Notes: a model not told the origin generated them from the letters alone. A DNA stretch of 64,000 bases from Amoebidium appalachense (GCA_963693365.1 CAVNZM010000004.1:1364001-1428000), one strand, 5' to 3'; counted from the stretch's first letter, positions 1 to 36,453 are shown. Program-made: numbers and translations.

Positions 1-6842
<6,842 letters not shown>

Positions 6843-8258
6843 GGTGCTAGCCTAGCGGCTGGGTAGGCCTTGGACGAAAATAAAAGCAGCAAGCATGTCC
6901 CCAAGCTGAGATTCTACACCTGCAACCAGCAACAAACCGCATTAACTTCAACCTAAATCACTGTAGCTGGAGTAAGCTGCTTGCGGCTCATCATTATATA
7001 CAGCCTACAGCGCGTAGCCTGTGGCTCGCATCAATCAAGTGTGAGCGCGGTTGATAAGCTGCATCATCGTGCGCTGCAAAAGTACTATTCAAGTTGCACG
7101 TTTATTTTGAACATACTCAGTTCCGGATCCCTGTTGGGAACATCAGTGACTGAGCGACGGGACATCAGGTGGTACACAATGAGCCAGGGACGTGCTCTTC
7201 ACGGAAGGTACACGTACACATAGTAATGATTACATAACATATATAAGACGGCATACGCATGCAACTGCCTAATAATCCGGAGATCCATCTAAACACCCAC
7301 TTTAATTCGAGTGTTACCAATATTCGGTCCGTCTGTAAAGCGTTACATCGACCGGGAATAATGGCAATAAACATAGACCTTGAATGAATGACACCACAGG
7401 TCTGTTAAGAAAGTACTATGCAAGGCGCCGGCTTGTGTGTCGAATTTTTTGAGTCACTGGCGCATAAAATTCTTAACTTGCATTCAAGGACACGGGTGTC
7501 CAGATGCGGAGAAAAAAGGACACCTGGGGACGACAAAACCAGTGGAGAGGAGAGGGTGGAGGAGGGGAGGGTTGGGGGAGGTTCCAGCAGTACACAGTAT
7601 GAACTGCAAATTCTACGCTTATAGCGTAATGCACACATGCAAACTTGTAGAAGTAGTGGAGGGAGGGAGGGCGGGGGGGGGGGGGGGGGGGAGGGAGGGG
7701 GGGAGGGGGGGAGGGGGGGGAGGGGGGGGACAGAGAAAGAGGGGAGAGGGAGAGAGGGAGAGAGAGAGGGAGAGAGAGAAAAAGTGTGTGTGTGTGGGTG
7801 GGTGGGTGGGTGGGTGGGTGTGTGTGTGTGTGCGTGTGTGTGTGCGTGTGCGTGTGTGTATGTGTGCGTTTGCGTGTGGGCCTGAGCTTGTTCATCACAT
7901 GTGGAAATACTCAGGCTGGATCGCAAGAAACTAGCACCCACCAGGGCAGCAGGGGCATAAGTAGGACAGCGGCATACCCAGCACACTATAGCAGGATGAT
8001 TGAGCGTACATAAACCTTTTTGACTTATATATTCGGCAGCCACCAGCTGTTTGGCGCCAACATGGCTTGCACACATACCTATATGCTCCAACACTTCCAA
8101 GTCCAAGCAGATCTAGAAAATATATGGATGAACATACACGTCAACTTTATATTTTCCAAAAAAACCAAAGAAAAGCCTTACAGGTCCATTCATGATTTCA
8201 ATGATAGAATATCTACGCGCGTCACCGGCCCATATACACAACATAGCGTCAAACATTC

Positions 8259-9759
8259 CTACCACTTCCTATGCCTTTTACACCGCTCCCATTCACACTC
8301 TCCGACTATCTCACAAGGCCTCTTGCAACCAGGATCGTTCAAACCATTAGCCGAAATTCGTAGCCGCACACGCAGGGGGCTGCGGGGACTTTTTTTTTCA
8401 TCTCCGGACTTTTCTTCGACCACCAAGCAACTAGGTGTAGGCGACGGCGAAGCTGGTGGTGTCAAGCAGGTGGGGTAGTTTTTCTCTAGAAAGTAGAAGC
8501 ACTCAGCGGCTGACCAGCGTCTTTCCGGGTCAAGACACAGCATGTTCTCGAGTAGCAACTGGGTTGCCGCAGGAAAACGACGCCACGGTGGTCGTATGAT
8601 CCTGCTACCGTCACGGTAGGCCTTAAACGACGTGTCCGACACGTCTGCGCGTGCCCATGGGAACTGGTAAACGACACCCTTTACCGAGAGCAGTGTGAAG
8701 AGAAGAATACCAGCAGCCCATATGTCAGCAGCCTTCAAATCGATGTTGCCCCGTCCATACTGAAGCATTTCTGGACTCATGTACTCTTTCGTCCCCATCG
8801 TTGTTTCGTGCTTGGCATACGTCGTACAAGCAAAACCAAAGTCGGTGATTTTAACCTCCCCGTTAGCATTCAACATGACATTCTCCACTTTGATGTCTCC
8901 GTGGACTATTTCGCGTGCATGGAGATAAGCAAGCGCCGACAACACAGCCCTTATGATGGCTATGGCCTTAAGCTCCGACATTTCCTGTTGGGGGAAAACA
9001 ATAGCTGTCAGGATGGGCGCAAACATAAGGAATCAACTAGACTGAAACAATTACAGAGGTTAAAGCCAGTTCACAGGCCCGTCAAATTAACACTTCACGT
9101 CCTTGGCAAGTGTCGAGGAAGTGTTGAGAGAATATGACCAAACACAAAAGGTTGACCGAACAGTACGTGTTTAACTAGCCTGCTGCTCTACGGATCAAGC
9201 AACGTTTATTCCCACGGGAACATGGAAGAGGGAAAGCGGGGAGAGAGAGGGTGAGGGGAGGGAAGGGGGAAGGGGGAGGGGGGAGGGGGGGCCGGGGGGA
9301 GGGGGGGCCAACCTTGCCAGCTGCGATGTGCTCATACAAATCCCCACCCGTCATTAACTCTTGAACGAGGTAGACATGCCTGTGACCCTTTATGAAGTCC
9401 AAGGCAGCAACGATGTTTGGGTGAGCACATTCTTGTTGTATCTCGAACTCCTTCCGAAGTCTCAACTCGAGCTCTTCGGTGGCACGCACACGTTTTACAG
9501 CCACCAGACGTCCAGTGCACATGTCAACCGCCTCAAAAACGGTCGCCGACCCGCCCGTATTGAGCTTGCGAACACGGTTGTATCTGTACTTGTCATTTAT
9601 CACTTCCTCATCGTTCAAGCAGCCCTGTTGCTCTAAGAAGGCGTCTGCTGAACATGGGTGAAGAGGGAAGGGCAGCTGAACAGCTGCTGCTGCCATAGCA
9701 CTCAAAAAAACAAGGGAGAGTTGAGAGATGAGCAGATGTTTGGTGGCTAAAGCAAACAT
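8259..9759 (-). CDS. Serine/threonine protein kinase, two exons
   Basis: Exon 1 is 9759-9313 (donor AAG|GTTGGC) and exon 2 is 8984-8259 (acceptor CAACAG|GAA), joined in phase 0 to give 390 residues. The kinase domain is about residues 58-318: glycine loop KLNTGGSATVF, VAVK lysine K89, alpha-C glutamate near E104, catalytic loop VHGDIKVEN (D179, K181, N184), DFG at 197-199, activation segment GTKEYMSPE and conserved arginine in LDPERRW. All catalytic residues are present, so activity is expected. The usual HRD is HGD, so activation-loop control may differ. The layout suggests the CAMK/SNF1-like group, but no subfamily marker is visible. The tail after residue 320 is Pro/Ser/Arg/Lys-rich and probably disordered. 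The start is uncertain: the first Met (9759) gives a hydrophobic 21-residue leader, while Met 22 (9696) starts MAAAAVQLP and may be the true start. The intron, 9312-8985, contains a G/C-rich tract. Confidence 0.85.
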
Positions 9760-11488
9760 ATACAGGGAGATATCACTCTTTGAAGCAAAAACTTCGTAAA
9801 CGAATGGTATAAGCAGAAATTCTGTCTACAGACGTCGTGCCTTTTTCTTTGTTTACAGCTCACAGTTTCTCGTTTGACAGGGAACATTTGAAAGCGAATC
9901 GAGATTTCTCTTGTGCTCGTTCCCGCAAGTGGTGATAAAAGTGTAAATATATCATAGCAGCATCAAATTATTGAGCACTCTAGCTTATCCAACAAGGTGA
10001 CAGCAAACTTAGATGTGACACTGTACAGACACTGTGCCTTGAAACAGTCACACTACATAGCGACATCATAGCCAGAATTTTTTCCATGCTTAGACTTGCG
10101 TCAAGTATATATATATCTCTTCTTATGAGAACTTGAATGTATTTTGATATCCTTTTTGGAATGTATTTATGTCTTTCTAATTGGATTATTCTGACGTTTG
10201 TCATGTAGATATCTATTTTTGATTTTCATCTTGGATAGCAAAGGTGCTTGAGCACTGGCATCGCCCCCCAGCACATATGAGCCGTTAACGTTGCGTGAGG
10301 GCATCAGTTCACCGGGGCCTTTAGTGTCTAAATTGAAAAGCAAACTATAAATTGATTTATCAAAGGTGTGAGAAAGAAAATTTATGTCTAAGCCACAGCG
10401 ACGTCAGGAAAGAGATATGATCATCAAAAGCTGAGAGAGACAGCTAGTATCTCCTTTCTACACAGAGAGACTTCACTCAACCAATCAAAACATACTAGGA
10501 CTAAAGGGGTGGCAAAACAAATTTTAGTCCCGTTGTGTGCTCGCTTTCCTGCACGCCTTTTGCGCATCTCCTACCACTAAGATGGTCATAAGTTAAACTG
10601 AATAGTTTCTTTTGACCCCCAGGTCGAAACTTTCCATAAAGACACGGGCTACATTTGTTGTTCAACTAATATTATACCAAAGTAAGAGCGACTGAGCGAG
10701 TGTGTAGACTTCCCTGGAATGCCAACACCTGGTAGCCGAATGATTGGCTATCTCTTGAATAAAGCAGCTCCCTATACTTACATATTCCTGTTGAGCAGAA
10801 TGTATATCTCAAACAAACCCCCAACAATTCAACCCTAGCAATAACTGCATGTGCTGTACATGCTGGCTGAGTCCAGGCTGAATCTAATACGTTTTTGTTC
10901 ATTTGTTATAAACAACAACACTCTTTCTGTAATTTATTATAATTATCTTCATTACAATGAAAATCTGCTGAATTTTTCAAAGTATTTAGATTCATTTACA
11001 GTTATAGTACATCTTGACGCCCAGTTGGATATACTCGGCTGTCAAATGTAATCTTGTCCCTTCCGGGCTCGGGAGAACCGCGAAGCGATGCAAAAAAAGC
11101 CGTAAGAGCTGCGTGGGCACTGGCCCAACCAGCAGCCACGCAGCAGCTGATTGCGCATGATCGCTGCCGGCGCTGCCGAGGCTCACGCAGCCGAGTTCCC
11201 TGCAAGGCCTCCTACTCTGAGTAGTGGAGGCCTTGGTTCCCTGTTGCCCTTCCTGCGGATATCCTGTATGCAAGTATCCGGAAAATTCCCTGCTGGGGGC
11301 GATGGGGCTTGAGCAACGACGATGATGCACGGCGAGGTTTAGAGCAAACTTCAACGTGCCCCAACGAAAAAATAGGCATGTGTGCCCACGTGGACTCACA
11401 TCCGCAATAGTAGAGCACACTGTACACTGTGCCAAAATAAATTAAAGTTCTGAAATGGCACGCTATAGGCATGGACGGCTAATTTGCG

Positions 11489-11543
<55 letters not shown>

Positions 11544-12183
11544 TTCCCCTCCCAAAGCGCACAAATCTAATTAGTGACTGTGCAAACACCACATTCTAAT
11601 ATTATTATTATAATTAATGCTTCCCACGTAGGTGCTTTCAACTGCACATGCACCGCTTCCAGTTAGGCCGGGCTGTCCGCATGTTATTAAAGGTACAGGT
11701 GGTGAAGTAGCTTGCATGCGTGCGCATGCACCAGCTGCCTTGGGACACACACTTGTGCACCCATGTATTGCCTTCATCGTGCATGAGCATTTAGCAAACT
11801 GAACGCATGCGTACAAATGTTCGGCGGGACAGTTGTGCCGGCAGTCTGGCAGAGCCCTCGCCGGCGCAGATGGCCGGCCATGGCTAGACTGGGCGGCCCC
11901 GTATGCATTACTTATAGGCTTATTATTTGCAATAAACTTTTCCTACTGGATTACTATAGAATCACAGTGTTTGATTGGATATATATCAGCCTATGTTATA
12001 GTTCCAAAAAAGGTTGGATAATCATGCCAATCATCAATGCACTCGAAAACTTGCCCCCGTCACCTGTTGGTTTACACGGTCTATATTTTTGTGTGTTTGT
12101 AGTCTGTCCTAAGAATCTCGCTTAGCCTGTTTTATCTCTCGGCAAGCTACACGCACTCAAACCACACTCACCTCTCTAACAAC
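9760..12183. other. Intergenic region between divergent kinase and ribokinase genes
   Basis: This 2.4 kb contains no recognised gene. It should hold the promoters of the kinase (leftward) and ribokinase (rightward). Visible structure includes a near-perfect 31-base inverted repeat at 11204-11234 (AAGGCCTCC against GGAGGCCTT, with TACTC against GAGTA inside), a GC-rich structured stretch at 11050-11240, and a poly-C run at about 11490-11543. No convincing TATA box or tRNA was found. Confidence 0.6.
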
Positions 12184-12415
12184 ATGGCACCGTCGAAGGA
12201 AACATTAGACGTGGTGGTGGTGGGGTCCTGCAACATAGACCTGTTTGCCTATGTGCCCCGCCAGCCCCGCCTCTCTGAAACATTACACGGGCACCGGTTC
12301 TTTCAGACATATGGGGGCAAGGGTGCAAACCAGTGTGTCATAGCTGCTAAGCTTGGCGCAAGGACGGCTATGATGGGCAAGGTCGGGAAGGATACACATG
12401 GTGACCAGTACAGGC

Positions 12416-12498
<83 letters not shown>

Positions 12499-13397
12499 TA
12501 TGTTCGTGTGGGTGGGTGGGTGGGTGGTTGGAGGGGGAGAGGGGCAGGGGGAGGGCTGCACGTGCGGAGGGGAAGGAGGGGGGGAGGTTGGGTTGGGGAA
12601 GGGGGGAGGGGGGGGGGGAGTGATAGGTTGTGGGAAGTAAACTTGTTTGTGCCAGCATTCTTGTGGCTCAGGGGTATGCACGGTCTGTACACGGGTACCT
12701 GAGGCGCATTAGTACGTGTGCTTGTACGACTTCAATTCTCTTTCATGGCCGTCTGTGTATATACGTGGGCTATTCGTCTGTTGTGCAGCAGTGATGGATA
12801 GAGCGATAGAGGTGGCCGTCCCGGAGTTGTACTGCTGCTTCGCTCTTTTTACTTTCACGTCTGCTCAGAATCACACTGGTGCCCCCCTTCCTCCCCCCCC
12901 CCCCCCCCCAAACCCTCCCACTCCTGGGACAAAAAGTACACATCCGCATACACACAGCTATTCCCTCAATCAACCTGCTACTTCTGACTGGTTCCTTTTT
13001 TGTTACTGCCTTTTGCTATGCATCTTGCACCTTCTTAAGATCCCTATGCCCTCGTCTCACGACACTGCAAAAGACCGTTTTCTAACCCTTCAGGTAATTC
13101 TTGAGCTCTATTCTAATTTTCGGTTGGTCTTGGCTTCCTAATACTTCTGTGGTTGGTGGCACATTCTGCTTGCTCATGTCTGTCCAATGCCGCCCGTTCT
13201 TTTGCTATACTTGTATGTTTCCCACCAGCCCCTTTCCCAATGTCTCAACCTCGGCCGCCGGCTTAGCACGTCGTTCCCATCACCATCATGCCTATGCACT
13301 CTCTTGCAACCAGCTTCCCCCCGTTTGACTCTTTCCACTACCTCCCCGGCAACTCTCCACGGGCAAGGAGGGGGATGGAGGGGGTGGGGGGAGGAAA

Positions 13398-13429
<32 letters not shown>

Positions 13430-14126
13430 GGGAGGGAGGGATTCGTCCCCTGCATCTCTTCCCACCCTGCCTCTTATTTTTTCCGCCTTTCTTTTTTTTA
13501 TGGTACGGCACCAACTCACCCTTTAGAGCTGCCGTTCTCATTCGCGCACGCCCTCTTTCCTTCCGTTCCTCCATTATCGGCCTTTCCTATTTTTATGCTT
13601 TACTTCATGTTGCCAAGTTGTTGCACACGAAAGGAACCTTTCTCTGAACTTTCCATCCCTCTCACCACCCACTTCATTCCACCCATACACACACGGAGAC
13701 ACATGCATCTATCCCCTCGGTCCCCTCCCTTTCTCCCACCCTTCTTTCCGCCTTTTCAGTATAAGTTGTCTTTTTACAGGTAGTCTCCTACATTTTTTCC
13801 TAGTTCCTCCATCTTCCCTTAGAAAGAGAGGGACAGAGGCATATACAGGAATTTAACCCAACCTCACACCAACTGCTTTCTCTTTAATCTTGCTGCTATC
13901 GGTTTCTCTTCCAGTTTATCATTGCATTCTCCCCCCCCCAACCCCCCCCCCAACCCCCCCCCCCACCCCCACGCCCACCCGTCTCTCCCCTTCCCCCGGG
14001 GGCATCCTTTCTCCCCTCCTCTTCCCCTCCAGACCCACACACCCACACATCCACATGCTCACATGATCCCCTCCCCACCCGTCCCCTCCGCACTATGATT
14101 TCCATCAGCACCGAACTCTACATCCC

Positions 14127-14157
<31 letters not shown>

Positions 14158-15196
14158 AAAAAACCAGAAAAAACTTCCTCGCTCCCTCAGAGTCTCTCCT
14201 TTACCTTCTCCCTCCCCCCTCCCCCCTCCCCCCCCCCCCCCCCACCCCACCCACCCACCCAAAACCCATCCCGTGCGTTCATCACTGGCAAATCACCCAG
14301 CCCATTCCTCAACCCCTTGGTCCCCCCCCTCCCCCCCCCCCCCCCCTCCCTTCCCACAGCCTCTTTCACCCACCCACCCATCCACACATCCATCCGCCCA
14401 ACCACCAAACTGTGTCCCCTCTTCTCTCATAACTCTCCACCCACCGATCCCCACTCACTCTTCCTCATTTTCTCCACAGAGAACGCCTCTCGGGGCTCGG
14501 AGTAAACACCGCCTACCTCCTTCAGACCTCAGAGGATGCTACGGGTGTAGCCTTAATCACTGTGGATGATAATGGAGACAACCAGATAGTTATATGTGCT
14601 GGCGCGAACCTTAAATACACACCAGCGGATGTTTCTAGCGCACGTGACGTCATATCACGTGCACGTGCGCTCGTGTGCCAGTTGGAAATCCCACCCGAGT
14701 CGACGCTCGCAGCACTGAAACTCGCACACAGTATGGGTGTGACGACATTCTTTAACCCCCTCCCCGGTGAGCGGCCCGCTTAAAGACGAGTTTTTCGCGT
14801 GCACGAGTGTTTTGGTTGTGAATGAAGGGGAGGCTGGGGTGATGGCTGGAATGCGTGTGGATGGGACGGAAGATGCTGCAAAAGCCGCAGAAATTCTGAT
14901 TGGGAAGGGGGTTAAACATGCGGTGGTGACTCTTGGAGGGGATGGGGTTGTATATTGGGGAGAGGGGATGGATGTGCACGTGCACATTCCAACTGTTAAG
15001 GTGGAAAAAGTTGTCGATACGGCGGGGGGCAGGCGATGCGTTCCTGGGATCTCTGGCATTTTTCTATGGAATGCAGATTGGAATGGTTGAGGCGATCAAG
15101 CGAGCCAATCAGGTTGCAGCGATAACGGTGCAGAGGTGCGGTACCCAATCATCGTACCCGGATAAGGCAGAGCTACCTGCGGATCTGTTTCAGTGA
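12184..15196 (+). CDS. RBKS: Ribokinase (PfkB family), two exons, two single-base frame breaks
   Basis: Exon 1 is 12184-12413 and exon 2 is 14480-15196. Ribokinase phosphorylates D-ribose to ribose 5-phosphate with ATP. Exon 1 has the PfkB N-terminal pattern: VVVGSCNIDLFAYVPR, sugar-binding GGKGANQ at residues 44-50, then KVGKDTHGDQY. Exon 2 carries ATGVALITVDDNG, AGAN, VCQLEIP, FFNPLP, VVNEGEAG, VTLGG, the catalytic GAGDAF motif and GTQSSYP near the end. Corrected length is about 314 residues, matching eukaryotic ribokinases, and the exon join keeps family spacing exactly. The only in-phase join uses a GC donor (AG|GCGAGTGT) with CACAG. There is one extra base near 14768-14790, between NPLPG and LKDEFF, and one extra G in the run at about 15026-15031, just before GAGD. 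These may be assembly errors in G/C-rich sequence or early decay. TGA stop at 15194-15196. Confidence 0.88.
12414..14479 (+). other. Ribokinase intron (GC-AG)
   Basis: The intron starts GCGAGTGTGT and runs directly into a (GT)n array to about 12497, then G-rich DNA, poly-C tracts at about 12893-12909 and 14125-14147, poly-G at about 13398-13428, and C/T-rich sequence before the CCACAG acceptor. No coding exon was recognised inside. Confidence 0.65.
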
Positions 15197-16187
15197 AGGG
15201 GTTGGTCAATATGGCAGGTAGATGCTATTGGCTACCAGCCTACAGAAAGGATGAGTTTAGAACTATTGTCCAAACCCAGTAGTCCCCCCGCTGGCGGGAG
15301 GGGGAGAAGGGGGGGGGGGGGGGGGGGGGAGAGGGGGGGGGGGGGGGGGGGGGCAAACTATTTTGTGACCATAACCGTTGGGCTTGCCTGAGGGTGTTGT
15401 GGTGATTTACAGTTATGCTGCCTTTTGTTTTTGCCTTTTGTTAAATTTACTGGCAGGTGGCTCTCGGGGGGACCACAAATACCGTTTTCAAGTATCAAGT
15501 ATCAAACAAATTTAAGGGGGGGGGGGGGAAATCTATTTTGCATGGCTGTAATCTTTCCCTCATCTACGACTCTAAGTTTTGACCCCTCACCCAATGAGTT
15601 CTCGAATGTTCAACATTTGCCCTGCATCCGGCCAGGCCCTAACTAATTTCTATATTGCTTACAACCCTAAAAAGGAATCTAAGCAGGCATGCACTGACTT
15701 AATATATAAACACAACGTTTGGTCGTATCAGTTTGCAAATATGTGCTCCCACCATCATGATGTCAAGTTTAGTAACGTCAACTAACACTTAGGCTCGTGA
15801 CTCCATTAAGTTTTAGTTTGTCTTAAAGCAAGTACGGACTGGCTAACCCAGGAGCTCATCTGGTACAATAGCAATGTATGTGCTTATGTACTCATAAACA
15901 CTTGCTACTTGACTTCTAAAGCAATGATTCACCCTGTAGTGGCACGCATGCATTTGCCAAATGAACCAATGAAATGTGATTTGCATTTACATGGCTTGAA
16001 TCGAATCGGACCCGACAGTTCGTTTTTGGAATTTTGATTGCTGTACATAGCATGATTCTTTTACACACATGTGAATACACATGCATGTACACACATGCAC
16101 AGATACGCATGCACACACACACGCGCGCGCGCGCGCACGCGCACAAACACACACACAAAAACACACACACACGCGCGCACATACGCA

Positions 16188-16242
<55 letters not shown>

Positions 16243-17444
16243 ACACATGCACACGTGTCAACCGCACGATTTAAACACGTGCGGCATACACACACACACA
16301 GCAGCAGCACACACAAACACACATGCCCACAACCCGAACACGCATGCCCATAAGTGACACATGCACACCGGTGTGCACTTGCCCAATACATGTTCACACA
16401 CTCACACGTGTACACATGCATGTGCAACCCGGGCCCCCGGATAAAACAACTAAAAAAATAGGAACTTCGGATAGATTCATCCCTCTGGTCACAAAAATAC
16501 ACGGACCGGGAGAATATCATATGTATGTGCACGCCGTCACAGTGGCAAGACGTGTATATACGTATGTGCATGGCAAAATCACTGACACAGCTCATGTGAT
16601 CAATGGCATATACAAGCTACACGCTGCACGGGTTGTTTTGGGGCAGCCACACACACACACCACCACAAAAGGACATGCACACAGGTCCCCCCCCCCCCTT
16701 CTCTCTCTCTCAAGGGGTCACCAGTAGGAGTTTGTTGCTCACTCGCTCCACACACTTTTGTTGCTTTTGACCATCATAAATGGATATACATTTTTGCACA
16801 ACCCAGTGATTAATGTTGTGTTTAGTAAGGGGTCATAAAAGATCAATTTCGCGAAGAACAATTGCTTAAGAAAGACAAGCGGGCTATGTTTCTGCGCAAT
16901 GCATATATATCTTTGTGTGCCATGTTTGAAAGAGTGTTCAATGCATGATCTTATCTTGCTGGTGCCTGCCGACTTATGAATAATCACAGAAAATCCCTGC
17001 AGCCATTTAAGCTGCTTGTATTAATAAGCAGCAGTGCTCCTATCTACTATAGATGCATAGCCAACACAAGAGTACCGTAAAAGCATCAAATGGTTCTAGG
17101 CCTGGCAGTATGGATCTGCATATCACAGGATGAAATGTGCAGTCACACCCGCCCACAAAGACATACAGGCACACCTTGACAAACATGCAACCCCACGGAT
17201 TTCACCGCCAAAACAAGCGTATACACACAACCCCCCCCCCCCCCCTCCCCCCCCAACAACAACAAACACACAACACCCACCCGCCCAACCACATGAAAAA
17301 ATGGATAATTAACACCGTAAATTTCACCACACGGGTGAACCAGACATGACACTATCTACAATAGCCTTCACCTACATCGCTAGCTACACTTTCCCTATCC
17401 TTTTCCACCAAAATACCCCAAAAACAAGAAAGTTAACCCGGTAT
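15197..17444. other. Intergenic region between convergent ribokinase and GMPPB
   Basis: No gene was recognised. It holds the ribokinase 3' flank, poly-G runs at 15309-15353 and 15518-15528, a (CA)n-rich block with alternating CG/CA at 16060-16345, poly-C at about 16687-16698 and 17230-17250, and otherwise unique AT-richer sequence. The 3' UTRs of both genes must end here. Confidence 0.55.
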
Positions 17445-33489
<16,045 letters not shown>

Positions 33490-33497
33490 GTTGCTGG

Positions 33498-33557
<60 letters not shown>

Positions 33558-33730
33558 AGAGAGGGGGGGAGGGGGTAGAGGGGGGGAGTAAGCCTAGGTG
33601 TGGGTGTGGGAGTGGGTATAGGTGTAGGTATGGGCGGGTAGTGTGGGTGTGGGTGTGTGTGTGTGTGTGTGTGTGTGTGTCTGTGTGTGTGTGCACCCGC
33701 GAACGTGTGTGTGCGTGCGTGTGTGTCTGT

Positions 33731-33782
<52 letters not shown>

Positions 33783-34230
33783 TGCGTGTGTGTGTGTGGG
33801 CGTGGGCGTGGATGTGGGTGAGGTTGTAGGTGTGAGTGGGTGGGTAGGAGGGTGAGTGAGTGAGTGTGTGTGTGTGTGTGTGTGCGCGCGCGCGCGCGTA
33901 AATGCCTGTGTTGGGGGAGGTTTGCCTGCATTTAAAAGGGGCGACGGACCTGTGTGTGTGCGTGTGTGCGTGCGTGCGTGTGTGCGCGCGCGTGCGCGTG
34001 CGTGCATGCGTGCGTGCGTGCGTGCGGGCGGGCGTGCATGTGTGTATGTGTGTGTGAGTGGGTGTGTGTGTGTGTGTGTGTGTGTGTATGTTTGTGTGGC
34101 GAGTGTGTATTTGTGTGCGTGCATGTGTGTTTGCAAGTGAGCACAATTTCTGTGTGTGCGTTCGTGTGTGCAGCGTGCTTCTTTTTTTTTTTTTTTTTTT
34201 TTTTTTAAGGGGGCGGGGGGGGGGGGGGGG

Positions 34231-34267
<37 letters not shown>

Positions 34268-36212
34268 GGGGGAGGCGCGGGGAGGCGCGGGTAGATGAGG
34301 AGGGAGAGGGGTGAAATGTCAGCAAGAAGGAACAGGGGAAATAGCGCAGGATAGGTTGAAGGGAGAAAGTGAGAGGGGGAACGGTAATACAGGTCTGAAG
34401 TCTGGAAAAGAAATTTAGTCAGACGAGTGGAGGATCTAGTTTGGCTGGAAACCATAGGGAATGACGACACTGCCGGAACCAAGAAGCCAGATTCAAGGGA
34501 CTTCAGGGACTCAAACTAAGTGTTAAGTCAAGAAAACGAGAGGGTATAGCACCTTCAGAGAAAAATTGCGGAGGGATCCTTGCACGACCTCTTTCCACCT
34601 ATGTACTATCGCAGCCGTGTCAAAGCTTTTTTAGTGTTCACTCCAGTTGGCGAGCCCCAGTCTGACCGGACGGCAACAGGTGTACAACGGCTACAACAAT
34701 GAAATACTTTTATCGAATCAAAATGCAGAAACACGCACCGATACACGCTAGACCAATTCATAGGCTTGTATCTTCTACTTTCACCAATCCAACCTTCTCT
34801 CTGTTTTGTAGTATCACCTGAGCCGCGTTGCCGTCGGGCCAGTTTGCTAAAAATAGACGGGGGTGTATAGTATCCCCCTAACGAGATTGGAATGTGGTCA
34901 GGATCTATTATGAGCTCGAGGGTCACTGAGTCAAAAGTCATTGAAAGCATTCTAAAGGGGGTTTACACACTTTTTATTGCGTGGACACTGCCGGAGGCCC
35001 AGCCACATTCGACGGCCTACTGCGTTTTCCAGCACAGCCAATCAAATGCGGCCAGTTGGTCCCCCCCCCCCATACCTGAGACTGGTTCTCTTTGCCTCGA
35101 GTAAACAGCGTAAACCCCATTCTGCTATCTCATACTAATTGACACATATGAAATGCATACACCAATCAAATGCGACCAAATATTCCGCTGCATCACGAAG
35201 CGACATCCGCCAACTTTTGCGCAACGCAAAGTCTTCAACGGCCTGCGAAGCCGTTGTAAAAGGACCTTTATTTTTTTTATTTTTTTTTGGCCCCTTGAAA
35301 CACAGTGGTCTTGCGCATTCACACTTCGAGGTTATCTTTTAAAACAAACAATAGAAACAAGGGAGCAGGTGATGCTATTCAAAAATGGAGAACGCGACCG
35401 GCCGATCAGCCCAGGAGCATGAGGCTAACGCTGTTTGTGCAAGGCGGCTTCAGAGAAAACACACCCACAAACACGCACACAAACACATTCACCCTCTAAC
35501 CAGGCCATTTCTCGGAGTTCTGCCTGGCACGTACTGACGGTGCCTGGGCTGCTATGAACTTACCGTTCGCCTTACACTCTCGCGACTGCGTGCATGCTTT
35601 CTCTCGCGGCGGCTCTACGGTCCCGAGAGTCCAGTGTTCGCTGTGTGTGGAAGGAAAAATACGAGTCACCTCAGTAGGTGACAGGAGTTCTGCCCAAAGC
35701 CTATTGGGTTGCCAAGGGCATATGTACAAGTGTGATGCTTGAAAGATGGGTGATATTTATTCGTTAGCACTCAAACAGTTGGGGCCCTTCGCGTCCACAC
35801 ATCCACTTAAAAGCTCGACGTCGGTACCCTCTCACACATACACACGAATATGCACGCGCATATAGTGTGACGTCAACACATACACAGCACACACACAGAC
35901 ACACGTTCAGCTGTGTACGTGTGTTTGTGTTTGTGTGTGTATGTGTGTGTTTGTTTGTGTGGGTGGGTGGGTGGGTGGGTGTGGGTGTGGGTGTGTCTGA
36001 GTTCGTGTGTGTGTTTGTGTGCAGATGTGTGCATGCGCATGTGCGCACAAATGTCCGTGTGTGCGCACGTGACGGGCACGCTTTTGCACGTTTGTGCAAG
36101 TGTCCGTGTACCACAGGTGTGTACGTACCTGTGAATGCGTGGACGCATGTGGTTATTAAGTTAATGAATCATTCCAACCGCAGTGCATGCATGTATAAAT
36201 ATGTTCATACAA
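33490..36212. other. Upstream region of GMPPB: microsatellites and unrecognised unique DNA
   Basis: Holds (GT)n at 33504-33557, 33655-33780 and 33866-34140 with alternating CG/CA blocks, poly-T and poly-G at 34181-34266, and unique DNA to about 35760. On the minus strand, 35641-35565 is bounded by CACACACAG and GTAAGTTC, a possible small (perhaps noncoding) exon. It has (GT)n/(GGGT)n at 35920-36000. No protein is recognised. Confidence 0.5.
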
Positions 36213-36363
36213 TCACATCAAGGAATGCACAAGTACTGATTTGAACCACGAAAAGGACAGCTTCATGTAGCTACTGTTTTCTTTGTACGCCATAATGCCG
36301 TCTGTGTCCAAGAACCGAAATTCACAAGCATGACCATGAAGTAAGAGTAAACGGTAACGTTTG
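36213..36363 (-). CDS. Possible orphan terminal exon, unknown protein
   Basis: After a CACATATTAG acceptor, an open stretch of 49 residues (KRYRLLLLHGHACEFRF, then LDTDGIMAYKENSSYMKL) ends at TGA. The composition is protein-like and complex compared with the surrounding simple repeats. It could be the last exon of a gene starting at 39830, but no connecting exons were found. It may be chance. Confidence 0.25.
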
Positions 36364-36453
36364 CTAATATGTGTGGAAAATACGATGGTGGGTGAGTGTG
36401 GTTGTTTGTGTGTGTGGAAGTTGGGAGAGAGGGGGTGGTGTATAGAAAGAGTA

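Noticed and set aside
14766-14784. A 19-base intron (GTGAGC...AAAG) explaining the first ribokinase frame break
   Set aside because: Far shorter than every other intron here, and removing it shortens a segment whose length already matches the family; a single extra base fits better.
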